A DNA stretch of 64,000 nucleotides from CAZNYN01 sp964577295 (GTDB taxonomy: Bacteria > Synergistota > Synergistia > Synergistales > Synergistaceae): contig CAZNYN010000007.1 of the NCBI GenBank assembly GCA_964577295.1, forward strand, positions 1 through 64,000, written 5' to 3'. Position numbers and translations under genes: made by a program. The stretch's first letter is position 1. Every line of letters begins with the position of its first letter. Positions 23,944 through 32,190 of the stretch are shown here, in pieces. The notes under the pieces are model-generated. The model did not search any database. It was not told the origin of the DNA and saw only the letters and a program-made list of their open reading frames with translations.

Positions 23944-25782
23944 ATGGGATCGCATATGGAAAAAATAATAGGAATCGACCTTGGTACAACCAATAGCTGT
24001 GTAGCGGTAAAAGAAGGGGACAACGTCACCGTTATCCCGAACCCGGAAGGAGCAAGAACCACACCTTCCATAGTAGCTTTTACAAAAGACAATGAAAGAC
24101 TTGTGGGTCAGCTTGCAAAGCGTCAGGCAATAGTAAACCCCGATCGTACCGTAATCTCGATTAAGAGAGAGATGGGCAGCGACTTCAAAGTCAAGATTGA
24201 CGACCAGCAGTACTCTCCCCAGCAGATATCGTCCATGATCCTTCAGAAACTCAAGAGGGATGCAGAGGAATATTTGGGTTCTGCCGTGACAAAAGCCGTA
24301 ATCACATGCCCGGCATACTTCACAGACGCTCAGCGCCAGGCTACAAAGGATGCTGGAACAATAGCGGGACTTGAAGTTCTGCGCGTAATCAACGAACCTA
24401 CAGCGGCATGCCTTGCCTATGGAGCAGACAAAGAGGGCGAACACAAGATAATGGTATTCGACCTCGGCGGCGGTACCTTCGACGTATCCATCCTTGACGT
24501 GGGAGACGGAGTATTTGAAGTCCTCTCGACATCGGGGGACAACAGACTCGGCGGAGACGACTGGGACGCAGCCGTTGTCAACTGGCTTGCCGAAGAATTT
24601 AAAAAGACCGACGGAGTAGACCTCCGCAAAGACAAGATGGCGGCACAGCGTCTGCGCGAAGCTGCGGAAAAGGCGAAAGTCGAACTCTCGTCAATGTCTG
24701 AGACATCTATCTCGCTTCCGTTCATCACAGCCGACCAGAACGGGCCGAAACACCTTGAAACGACTCTCACAAGAGCGAAATTCGAGGAACTCACAAGAGA
24801 CCTCCTCGACAGGACAGTGAAACCGGTTCGTACGGCTCTGAACGATGCGGGGCTTCAGACAGGCGAAATCGACAAGATACTTCTCGTCGGCGGTTCTACG
24901 CGTATGCCGATGGTTCAGCGCAAGGTCAAAGAGCTTCTCGGCAAGGAGCCGACAAAGGGAATCAACCCCGACGAATGCGTAGCGGTCGGAGCAGCAATCC
25001 AGGGAGCTATCCTCTCAGGCGAGCACAAGGGAATCGTCCTTGTGGACGTAACCCCGCTCTCCTTGGGACTTGAGACACTCGGCGGAGTCTTTACAAAGAT
25101 AATAGAAAAGAACAGCGCAATCCCTGTGTCCAAGAGCCAGGTCTTTACAACTGCTGCTGACAACCAGCCGCAGGTTGAGATTCACGTCCTGCAGGGCGAA
25201 CGCGCTATGGCGGGAGACAACGTATCTCTCGGACGCTTCTTCCTCGACGGAATAGCACCTGCGCGCAGAGGCATTCCTCAGATAGAGGTAACTTTTGACA
25301 TCGACGCCAACGGCATAGTCAATGTAACGGCAAAGGACAAGGCTACAGGCAAAGTCCAGAACATCACAATACAGTCATCCAGACTTTCGGATGAGGAAAT
25401 TGAAAAGATGCGCCGCGACGCCGAGATGAACGAAGGCGAAGACAAGAAAAAGAAAGAACTCATAGACGCGCGCAACGAAGGTGACAGTGCTGCCTACAAT
25501 GCGGAAAAGTCGCTTGAAGAGCTCGGAGCCGAGGCGACAGAGGAAGAAAAAGCCGCCGTCAAAGAAAAAATAAAGGCTCTTCGCGACCTGCTCACAAGCG
25601 AAGACACAGACGCAATCAAAGCAGCCACAGAGGCTCTTATGACTGCAATGCATCCCATCGCTCAGAAGGCTTACGCAAAGGCTCAGGCCGCGCAGCAGCC
25701 GCAGGGCGGCGAAGCCCCTCAGCAGGGCGGAGATGACGGCACGACAGTCGACGCGGAGTTCCACGCGGAAGACAATAAGTAA
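23944..25782 (+). CDS. dnaK: Chaperone DnaK (Hsp70)
   Basis: 612-residue Hsp70. The ATPase domain has IIGIDLGTTNSCVAV, VITCPAYFTDAQRQATKDAG, FDLGGGTFDVSIL and ILLVGGSTRMPMVQ; the substrate-binding domain begins near residue 385 and a Gln/Gly-rich tail ends the protein. Two ATGs are possible (23944, 23956); the second gives the usual MEKIIGIDLG beginning, but neither has a good Shine-Dalgarno sequence, which is odd for an abundant protein. Member of the HrcA-controlled operon. Confidence 0.96.
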   Translation: MGSHMEKIIGIDLGTTNSCVAVKEGDNVTVIPNPEGARTTPSIVAFTKDNERLVGQLAKRQAIVNPDRTVISIKREMGSDFKVKIDDQQYSPQQISSMILQKLKRDAEEYLGSAVTKAVITCPAYFTDAQRQATKDAGTIAGLEVLRVINEPTAACLAYGADKEGEHKIMVFDLGGGTFDVSILDVGDGVFEVLSTSGDNRLGGDDWDAAVVNWLAEEFKKTDGVDLRKDKMAAQRLREAAEKAKVELSSMSETSISLPFITADQNGPKHLETTLTRAKFEELTRDLLDRTVKPVRTALNDAGLQTGEIDKILLVGGSTRMPMVQRKVKELLGKEPTKGINPDECVAVGAAIQGAILSGEHKGIVLVDVTPLSLGLETLGGVFTKIIEKNSAIPVSKSQVFTTAADNQPQVEIHVLQGERAMAGDNVSLGRFFLDGIAPARRGIPQIEVTFDIDANGIVNVTAKDKATGKVQNITIQSSRLSDEEIEKMRRDAEMNEGEDKKKKELIDARNEGDSAAYNAEKSLEELGAEATEEEKAAVKEKIKALRDLLTSEDTDAIKAATEALMTAMHPIAQKAYAKAQAAQQPQGGEAPQQGGDDGTTVDAEFHAEDNK

Positions 25783-25798
25783 TTGAGGTGAGGCGCTG

Positions 25799-26929
25799 AT
25801 GGCTGCTCCCGGAAAAAAAGATTACTACGACATATTGGGTGTTGCGCGGGGGGCCTCGGCCGACGAAATAAAAAAAGCCTACCGCAAACTTACAAGACAG
25901 TATCACCCGGACGCAAATCCGGGTGATGCGGAGGCTGAAAAAAAATATAAAGAGATAAACGAGGCAAACGAGGTATTAAGCGACCCTCAGAAACGCGCTC
26001 AGTACGATCAGTTCGGCTATGTCGGAGACATGCCTCCCGGCGGAAGCGACTTCGGAGGATTCGGCGGTTTTGGCGGAGCCGATATAGGCGACCTCTTCGG
26101 AGACTTGTTCGGAGGCTTCGGAGGCGGACGCCGCCAGAGCAATCCGAACGCTCCGCGCCGCGGAGACGACTTGGAATACACTCTCCAGGTATCTCTTGAG
26201 GACGCGTTCCGCGGTGTCAGCCGCAAAATAGAAATCCCGCGTATGGAAACCTGCCCGCACTGCGGAGGCAACGGCGCAGAGCCGGGCTCGAAGGTCGAAA
26301 CATGCCCGACGTGCGGCGGCCACGGTCAGGTTCAGCAGACCGTAAACACTCCGTTCGGACAGATGGCTCAGGTGACAACCTGTCCGACATGTCACGGCAA
26401 AGGCAAAAAGATTACGACACCGTGCCGCGAATGCCGCGGTCAGGGCCGTATACGCAAGCAGCATTCGGTCGAAGTTAAAATACCGGCGGGTATCGATACC
26501 GGCATCAGGCTCAGAGTCTCCAGTCAGGGAGAGGCTGGTATCAACGGCGGCCCTTCGGGAGATCTCTTTATACTTATCGAAGTTCGCCCCGACAGACGCT
26601 TCCAGCGCAAAGAAGACGACCTTAATACCACGGTCGAGATAGCTTATCCTCAGGCTGCTTTGGGATGCGAGGTAAAAATCGAGACATTTGACGGTTCGGA
26701 AACTCTGGATATACCGGCCGGAACGCAGCCGGGCTCCAGACTTCGCATAAAGGGCAGAGGAATGCCGCGCCTCAGAGGCAAGGGTAACGGTGATATGAAT
26801 ATCCTTGTAAAAGTCGGAGTTACAAAAAATCCCTCCGCTAAAGAGAGGGAATTGCTGGAAAAACTTGCAAAAGAAATGAACGTTTCTGTAAAAAACAAAG
26901 AAGGTTTCTTTGAAAAATTAATAAAATAA
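25799..26929 (+). CDS. dnaJ: Chaperone DnaJ (Hsp40)
   Basis: 376-residue full-length DnaJ: J domain with HPD (residues 38-40 region, YHPDANPG), a long Gly/Phe-rich linker (FGGFGGFGG region), four zinc-binding CxxCxGxG repeats (CPHCGGNG, CPTCGGHG, CPTCHGKG, CRECRGQG), and the C-terminal substrate domain. It stimulates DnaK ATPase. It starts 16 bases after dnaK with GAGGTGAGG upstream, and is the last gene of the operon; a terminator follows. Confidence 0.96.
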   Translation: MAAPGKKDYYDILGVARGASADEIKKAYRKLTRQYHPDANPGDAEAEKKYKEINEANEVLSDPQKRAQYDQFGYVGDMPPGGSDFGGFGGFGGADIGDLFGDLFGGFGGGRRQSNPNAPRRGDDLEYTLQVSLEDAFRGVSRKIEIPRMETCPHCGGNGAEPGSKVETCPTCGGHGQVQQTVNTPFGQMAQVTTCPTCHGKGKKITTPCRECRGQGRIRKQHSVEVKIPAGIDTGIRLRVSSQGEAGINGGPSGDLFILIEVRPDRRFQRKEDDLNTTVEIAYPQAALGCEVKIETFDGSETLDIPAGTQPGSRLRIKGRGMPRLRGKGNGDMNILVKVGVTKNPSAKERELLEKLAKEMNVSVKNKEGFFEKLIK

Positions 26930-26972
26930 GTTAAATCAGCAGGCAAAAATAAAGAAAAAATACATAACAAAA

Positions 26973-27005
26973 AGCAGCTTCGGGACTATAAGAAGCTGCT
27001 TTTTT
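26973..27005 (+). terminator. Rho-independent terminator of the dnaK operon
   Basis: AGCAGCTTC (26973-26981) pairs with GAAGCTGCT (26992-27000), followed by TTTTT. The remaining gap to livK (27006-27243) holds a promoter and an otherwise featureless leader. Confidence 0.88.
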
Positions 27006-27080
27006 CGTGTCTAAATTGAACTTAGAAGACAGAATAATTCAGAAAATTATAAACCGCAGCCCATATAGTGCAATTTTTCC

Positions 27081-27109
27081 TTTACATAAACCGCATTGAA
27101 TTATAGAAT
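27081..27109 (+). promoter_or_regulatory. Promoter of the liv operon
   Basis: TTTACA (27081-27086), 17-base spacer, TAGAAT (27104-27109). It leaves a leader of about 125 bases before livK, long enough for control, but I found no known riboswitch in it. Confidence 0.6.
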
Positions 27110-27243
27110 AATGTCATTGGGACAATACGCAGTTACAATATCAAATCATTTTACACCGGGAGGTGGGGCACGGGCAGTAAGGTTTGGAAGCAGTCGGTTC
27201 TCGTTCCGAAATTTTTCCACAACATTATTGGAGGTGCGGTGTA

Positions 27244-28392
27244 TTGAAGAAATTATTGGCAGTATTGGCGGTAGTATTTATCATTTGCGCGGCAGGCACA
27301 GCGTTCGCAGCGGAGCCTATCAAAATAGGCTATCTTGCGGCCCTTACGGGAGACTATGCACAGTACGGAATCACAGAAGTCAACATGGCTAAAATGGTTG
27401 TCGGCGACCTTAACGCAAAGGGCGGAGTTCTCGGCCGCAAAATAGAACTGATTCCCTATGACACAAAGACACGTAACGAAGACGCAGTCAACGCGGTCCG
27501 CCGTATGATCGAAAGCGACAAAGTATGCGTCATCATCGGAGCAAACTCAAGCGGAATCAATATCGCGACAGCTCCCATCGTTGCAAAGGGTACAACACCT
27601 CAGATTTCAACAGTGGGAACCAACCCGCTCGTAACAGTGGACAACAAGGGCAAAGTTCGCCCCTACTCCTTCCGTATATGCTTCACAGACCCCTATCAGG
27701 GAGCACTTGCTGCTGACCTCGCATTCAACGACCTCAAAAAACACAAGGCAGCAATACTTTACAACGTAGGTTCCGACTATGCACAGGGACTCCGCGAATT
27801 CTTTACGAAGAGCTACACAAAGCTCGGCGGCAAAATCGTTGCTGACGAAGGTTTCCGCGAGACAGACGTTGACTTCCGCGCTCAGCTTACAAAGGTTAAG
27901 GATTCCGGCGCAGACGTCCTCTTCCTCCCCGGAATGGGCAAAGACATGGCTCTCGCCATCAAACAGGCTCAGGAACTCGGACTTAAAGTTACAATCATCG
28001 GCGGCGACGGCTACGCTGAATTCATGAACGAAATCGCAGGCGCGGCAATGAAGGGCACATACTGGATCAACCACACATACCTCGGCGACCCCGGCATGGC
28101 ACCGATATTCGCACGCTACAAGAAAGTTTACAAAGATGACTGCAAAGAATTCGTAAACGGCACAATGGCATATGACGCCACATACTGGGTTGTAGACGCT
28201 ATTAAGCGCGCAGGCAAAGCAGAAGGCCCCGCTATTGCCAAGGCTCTTACAGAGACAAAGGGACTCAAGCTTAACCACGCGACACTTACAATCGACCCCG
28301 CAACTCACAACCCGCTCAACAAGGCAGGTATCATCCTTAAGGTTGGAGATGACCTTAAGACACGTTTCTACAAGAAAGTCGAACCGAAATAA
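27244..28392 (+). CDS. livK: Branched-chain amino acid ABC transporter, substrate-binding protein
   Basis: 382-residue periplasmic binding protein of the LivJ/LivK type. A signal peptide (KKLLAVLAVVFIICAAGTAFA) is followed by IKIGYLAALTGDYAQYG, the usual start of the type I fold. The start is TTG 27244 after GGAGGTG; earlier in-frame starts would put non-signal sequence in front. It is the first gene of livKHMGF and is separated from livH by a hairpin with T-run, which should give more binding protein than membrane subunits. Ligand may be Leu/Ile/Val or another amino acid. Confidence 0.9.
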   Translation: MKKLLAVLAVVFIICAAGTAFAAEPIKIGYLAALTGDYAQYGITEVNMAKMVVGDLNAKGGVLGRKIELIPYDTKTRNEDAVNAVRRMIESDKVCVIIGANSSGINIATAPIVAKGTTPQISTVGTNPLVTVDNKGKVRPYSFRICFTDPYQGALAADLAFNDLKKHKAAILYNVGSDYAQGLREFFTKSYTKLGGKIVADEGFRETDVDFRAQLTKVKDSGADVLFLPGMGKDMALAIKQAQELGLKVTIIGGDGYAEFMNEIAGAAMKGTYWINHTYLGDPGMAPIFARYKKVYKDDCKEFVNGTMAYDATYWVVDAIKRAGKAEGPAIAKALTETKGLKLNHATLTIDPATHNPLNKAGIILKVGDDLKTRFYKKVEPK

Positions 28393-28412
28393 GCTGAATT
28401 AACTGTTGAAAG

Positions 28413-28445
28413 GGGCTTGGAGGATAAACCCCAAGCCCTATTTTT
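28413..28445 (+). terminator. Partial terminator between livK and livH
   Basis: GGGCTTGG (28413-28420) pairs with CCAAGCCC (28431-28438), followed by TATTTTT. Because livH follows without a clear new promoter, this probably works as an attenuator setting binding-protein excess. Confidence 0.7.
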
Positions 28446-28508
28446 CGCTCTTTACAACCTATTTCGTACTGTAAAGTCCGAAAACCCTGATACTCCGGGA
28501 AGGCTGAG

Positions 28509-29399
28509 GTGTTTCATTTGGATTCTATTATCCAGCAGGTTATTAACGGTCTGTCGCTTGGCTCAGTTTACGCGCTCATTGCGGTTGGTTACTCTCTGGT
28601 TTACTCCATACTGCTCTTTTCAAACTTTGCGCACGGCGGATTTTTGGTTATTGGCGGTTATATATGCTACTTTGCGCTTCGCAGCTTTGGCATGAATATA
28701 TGGCTTGCATCCCTTGCAGCCGTGATTGGAGCGGGACTTTCAGCCGTTGTCGTTGAAAGGCTTGCCTACAAGCCGATACGTGAACGTACACCAATAACAC
28801 TCTACATGCTCATTGCTTCAATGGGTATGAGTATAGTCATTGAGAATATTTTCGTAGTTACTGTTGGCGGTCGTTTCAGAGCTCTTCCTCCGGTAATTCC
28901 GACGCAACCCGTAAATTTCTTTGGACTTGCTACAACAAGTGCTTTTGACATTCTCTCTCTGGTTACCGCAGTTGTATTCCTTGCAGGTCTCCAGCTCTTC
29001 CTCACAAAAACAAAGTGGGGGCTCGCTATCAGAGCGGCTTCCTACAATCTTAAAACAGCCGGTCTTATGGGAGTTAACGTAAACAGACTTATAGGAATAG
29101 TCTTCTTCGTGGCGGGGCTTCTTGCCGGAGTCGGCGGAATATTTCTCTCTGTTCGCTACACTCTCTATCCGCAGCTTGGCATGATTACCACAAAAGCCTT
29201 TGTCGCGGCTGTCATAGGCGGACTCGGCTCTCTGCCGGGAGCTGTCGTAGGCAGTCTCATTCTTGGTTTGGCCGAAATGCTCACGGCAGGATTCATATCG
29301 AGCCAGTTCCGTGATCTGGTTGTCTTCGGACTTCTAATCGTAACTCTTATTATCCGCCCGACGGGACTCTTCGGTAAATCCGTCGGCGAGAAAGTGTAG
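28509..29399 (+). CDS. livH: Branched-chain amino acid ABC transporter permease LivH
   Basis: 296-residue inner-membrane permease with about eight spans. GLSLGSVYALIAVGYSLVY near the N-terminus and the cytoplasmic ATPase-contact block with GVNVNRLIGIVF are typical of LivH. It starts with GTG 28509 (TTG 28518 is an alternative) and ends 10 bases before livM. Confidence 0.92.
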   Translation: MFHLDSIIQQVINGLSLGSVYALIAVGYSLVYSILLFSNFAHGGFLVIGGYICYFALRSFGMNIWLASLAAVIGAGLSAVVVERLAYKPIRERTPITLYMLIASMGMSIVIENIFVVTVGGRFRALPPVIPTQPVNFFGLATTSAFDILSLVTAVVFLAGLQLFLTKTKWGLAIRAASYNLKTAGLMGVNVNRLIGIVFFVAGLLAGVGGIFLSVRYTLYPQLGMITTKAFVAAVIGGLGSLPGAVVGSLILGLAEMLTAGFISSQFRDLVVFGLLIVTLIIRPTGLFGKSVGEKV

Positions 29400-29408
29400 G
29401 TTATCCGG

Positions 29409-30293
29409 ATGGACGGTTATTCATCGGGCATCATCACCCTCCTTGCGATAAACTGCGTAGCCGCTTTAGGCGTCTCCCTGTTCACTGGATTTACGGGAGT
29501 ATTTACACTCGGACACGCCGGATATATGGCTATCGGCTCTTACACAGCGGCAATTCTTACCGTTGAGTATGGAATGCACTTCCTGCCGGCAATAATCATG
29601 GGCGGTATCGTTGCTATGATTTTTGCCTATCTGATAGGTATACCGACTCTTAAACTTGTCGGTGACTATTACACAATCGCATCACTGGGACTCGGAGAAG
29701 CCATCAGGCTTATCATAGAGAACTGGGAAAGCGTAACGCGCGGAGCACGTGGTTATCCCGGCATAGACAACTATACGACAATGTCTGTTGCCGTAGGTTT
29801 TCTGGTTGTTATGGGAATAGCAATGTTCTTCCTTGTCAACAGCAGCTACGGACGTGCCTTTAAGGCATGCCGCGATGACTATGTAGCGGCCTCTCTGTTG
29901 GGCTTCAACACAGCGCGTTTCCGCGTATTCAGCCTTGCCATATCAGGCTTCTACTGCGGAGTTGCCGGAGCTCTCCTCGGCGGATTCATGTCATTTATTC
30001 AGCCTGTAATGTTTGACATGGCGAAATCTACGGAACTTGTCTCTGTTGTTGTCTTCGGCGGACTGGGCTCAATGAGCGGATGCCTTATAGGAACAGGCAT
30101 ACTGACACTGGTCACAGAAGTATTCCGTCCCATTTCACAGTATCGTATGCTTGTCTACGGACTTGTTCTCGTTCTTGTTATGGTTCTTCGCCCTGAGGGC
30201 ATTATGGGAACCAACGAACTTACCATCAACTACATAAAGGGGCTCTTCTGCCGCAAGAAGAAGACCGCCGAAGCAGAGGGGGGCGCTAACTAA
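29409..30293 (+). CDS. livM: Branched-chain amino acid ABC transporter permease LivM
   Basis: 294-residue second permease. FTGVFTLGHAGYMAIGSYTAA and the EAA-like block with SLLGFNTARFRVFSLAISGFYCGVAGAL region are characteristic of LivM. The short C-terminal tail is basic (RKKKTAE). Its stop overlaps the livG start (TAATG), so translation is coupled. Confidence 0.92.
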   Translation: MDGYSSGIITLLAINCVAALGVSLFTGFTGVFTLGHAGYMAIGSYTAAILTVEYGMHFLPAIIMGGIVAMIFAYLIGIPTLKLVGDYYTIASLGLGEAIRLIIENWESVTRGARGYPGIDNYTTMSVAVGFLVVMGIAMFFLVNSSYGRAFKACRDDYVAASLLGFNTARFRVFSLAISGFYCGVAGALLGGFMSFIQPVMFDMAKSTELVSVVVFGGLGSMSGCLIGTGILTLVTEVFRPISQYRMLVYGLVLVLVMVLRPEGIMGTNELTINYIKGLFCRKKKTAEAEGGAN

Positions 30294-31060
30294 TGTCTGC
30301 GATGCTTGAACTTAAATGTGTCAACAAAGCATTCGGAGGTGTCCAGGCAGTTAAGGACATGACGTTTAAGATAGAGCCCGGAGAACTTGCCGGACTTATC
30401 GGCCCTAACGGAGCGGGAAAGACGACAATATTCAACCTTATAACCGGTGTCTACGACGTAACGAGCGGAGAGATTGAGTTTAAGGGCAAGAATATCAATA
30501 AACTCAAAACATACGAAGTAATATCCCTGGGCATAGCCCGTACATTCCAGAACCTGCGCCTTTTTGCGGCTTCGACAGTCCTTGAGAACGTAATGACAGC
30601 CGCCCAGCAGCACCATAAGTACAGCTTCTTTGAGGCTGTTAGCCACATGGGGCGCTGGAGTTCAAAAGAAGCTTCCTGCCGCAAAGAGAGCATGGAACTT
30701 CTTGAGCGCGTAGGACTTGCAGACCGTGCAAATCAGGCTGCCGGTACACTTCCGTACGGACTTCAGAGACGTCTTGAAATAGCACGTGCCATATCCCTCG
30801 GGCCGGAGCTGCTGCTTCTCGACGAACCTGCGGCAGGCATGAACGCCGAAGAAGTAGAACAGCTTAACCACCTTATCACCAGCGTGCATAAAGACTTTAA
30901 GCTGACAATACTTCTCATCGAGCACCATATGGACATGGTCATGGCTATATGCCCGCATATAGTCTGTATGAACTTCGGAGCCATGATAGCCGAAGGTTCG
31001 CCTGAGGTTATCCAGAATCATCCGGAAGTTCTCAAAGCATACCTTGGAGAGGAGGAATAG
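30293..31060 (+). CDS. livG: Branched-chain amino acid ABC transporter ATPase LivG
   Basis: 255-residue ATPase: Walker A GPNGAGKTT, Q-loop in FQNLRLF, signature-like LPYGLQRRLEIARA (LSGGQ variant usual for LivG), Walker B LLLLDEPAAGMN and the switch His in LIEHHMD. Energises import with LivF. Three bases separate it from livF. Confidence 0.94.
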   Translation: MSAMLELKCVNKAFGGVQAVKDMTFKIEPGELAGLIGPNGAGKTTIFNLITGVYDVTSGEIEFKGKNINKLKTYEVISLGIARTFQNLRLFAASTVLENVMTAAQQHHKYSFFEAVSHMGRWSSKEASCRKESMELLERVGLADRANQAAGTLPYGLQRRLEIARAISLGPELLLLDEPAAGMNAEEVEQLNHLITSVHKDFKLTILLIEHHMDMVMAICPHIVCMNFGAMIAEGSPEVIQNHPEVLKAYLGEEE

Positions 31061-31063
31061 GCT

Positions 31064-31795
31064 ATGGAAGAGAGAAAACCTATCCTTTCCATTAAGGACT
31101 TGAGCGTGAACTACGGAGCCATCAAGGCTTTGAAAGGTGCGAACCTTGACGTCTATCACGGAGAAATAGTCGCTGTTATAGGAGCGAACGGAGCCGGCAA
31201 ATCAACAATGATGAGCGCTATCGTCGGAGCTGTTCCGCGTGCTTCGGGAGAGGTCCTGCTTGATGGTATGCCTCTTCCCACAAAGAGCTACCAGATAGTC
31301 AAGGCGGGAGTCAGTATCTCTCCCGAAGGCAGAAAGGTATTTGCTCCCCTTACCGTATATGAAAATCTTGAGATGGGAGCTTTTCCTCTTGACGACAGAA
31401 AGTCTATAGCGGATCAGCTTGAGAAGGTATATAACCTTTTCCCGAGGCTTAAAGAGCGTCATAATCAGTATGCGGGAACCCTCTCGGGCGGAGAGCAGCA
31501 GATGCTTGCAATAGGCCGTGCTCTTATGGCACAGCCCCGAGTCCTTCTCCTGGACGAACCTTCGCTCGGACTTGCCCCGATAATAATAAGCGAAATCTTT
31601 AAGGAACTTATCGAAGTAAATAAGCTTCTGGGAATGACAATACTCATAGTCGAGCAGAATGCGCGCAAAGCTCTTCTTCTCTCGCACAGAGCTTATGTCC
31701 TTCAGACCGGCAGAATTACAATGGAAGGTCTCTCTTCGGATCTCCTGAAGAACCCTGAAATCGAAGCCGCGTACCTAGGAGGCAAAAAGAACTAG
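31064..31795 (+). CDS. livF: Branched-chain amino acid ABC transporter ATPase LivF
   Basis: 243-residue second ATPase: Walker A GANGAGKST, signature LSGGEQQM, Walker B LLLDEPSLGLAP and IVEQNARKAL, all typical of LivF. Last gene of the liv operon. The transcript continues into a structured region with a His-rich mini-ORF before the terminator at 32056. Confidence 0.94.
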   Translation: MEERKPILSIKDLSVNYGAIKALKGANLDVYHGEIVAVIGANGAGKSTMMSAIVGAVPRASGEVLLDGMPLPTKSYQIVKAGVSISPEGRKVFAPLTVYENLEMGAFPLDDRKSIADQLEKVYNLFPRLKERHNQYAGTLSGGEQQMLAIGRALMAQPRVLLLDEPSLGLAPIIISEIFKELIEVNKLLGMTILIVEQNARKALLLSHRAYVLQTGRITMEGLSSDLLKNPEIEAAYLGGKKN

Positions 31796-31797
31796 GG

Positions 31798-31953
31798 AGC
31801 CGCTGATTATATGCACCATCATCGTCATAGACAGCCACAGCCTGTGGCTCCAACGTATTGATATACGCCTCCGCCCTAGACTGAGACTGTCTATTTAGCG
31901 GCTGGCACATCTGATGAACAAGCCAGCCGATTCGCACGAAATCAGAGATTTCG
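31798..31953 (+). other. Structured element with mutually exclusive hairpins after livF
   Basis: Part of a 395-base stretch without a long gene. Helix A pairs AGCCGCT (31798-31804) with AGCGGCT (31897-31903). Directly inside, ATAGACAG (31827-31834) pairs with CTGTCTAT (31887-31894), and GCCAC/GTGGC (31834-31848) makes a small inner hairpin, competing for one base. Helix B pairs GGCTGGC (31900-31906) with GCCAGCC (31922-31928) and cannot coexist with helix A. A third hairpin pairs CGAAATC (31937-31943) with GATTTCG (31947-31953). A His-rich mini-ORF starts in the bulge of helix A. A terminator follows about 100 bases later. This looks like an attenuator or structured RNA; I do not recognise a known family. 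Confidence 0.45.
31811..31861 (+). CDS. Possible His-rich leader peptide (16 codons)
   Basis: ATG followed by CAC CAT CAT CGT CAT gives MHHHRHRQPQPVAPTY and then TGA. Four of the first six residues are histidine, as in translation-sensing leader peptides. AGGGAG (31794-31799) lies 11 bases upstream. It sits in the bulge of a large helix that competes with a downstream hairpin. No histidine gene follows, so this may be an orphan element or coincidence. Confidence 0.35.
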   Translation: MHHHRHRQPQPVAPTY

Positions 31954-32055
31954 GCTCTCTGGCCGTAATTAGCGGGTACGTTGGTGATGTTCTGCAATAA
32001 TTGATTTAATCATTGTTTCCCTAGAATCTTACTGCCTGTTTTCGCAAAAATTATA

Positions 32056-32094
32056 AAAAGGCGTGTCTCCAAAATAGGAGATGCGCCTTTTTTC
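32056..32094 (+). terminator. Rho-independent terminator upstream of prmA
   Basis: AAAGGCG-TG-TCTCC (32057-32070) pairs with GGAGA-TG-CGCCTTT (32077-32090) around a TG/TG internal loop, followed by T-rich sequence. It should end the liv transcript. Confidence 0.8.
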
Positions 32095-32190
32095 TTTTCG
32101 AGAAAAATATTTGCGCTATATTACAATGCGCGGCGGCTGTTTATGGGTTACAATATAAAAAATTGCAGAATAAAAAAGGAGCTGAACTCA

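Noticed and set aside
27607..28308. 233-codon antisense frame within livK; similar long antisense frames occur within dnaK (23791-24444), pnp (36107-36763) and trmI (42896-43552).
   Set aside because: They lie fully opposite well-supported genes, lack ribosome sites and have the Cys/Val/Phe-rich composition that results from reading biased codons backwards.
31906..31953. Hammerhead-ribozyme-like core: CTGATGA followed by CGAAA.
   Set aside because: The bases between the two motifs cannot form stem II, and the GAAA lies inside a perfect separate hairpin (31937-31953). No consistent three-way junction can be drawn.
31716..31997. 94-codon open frame on the minus strand covering the structured element.
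   Set aside because: No ribosome site, overlaps the livF coding end, no recognised motif; the inverted repeats explain the sequence better.
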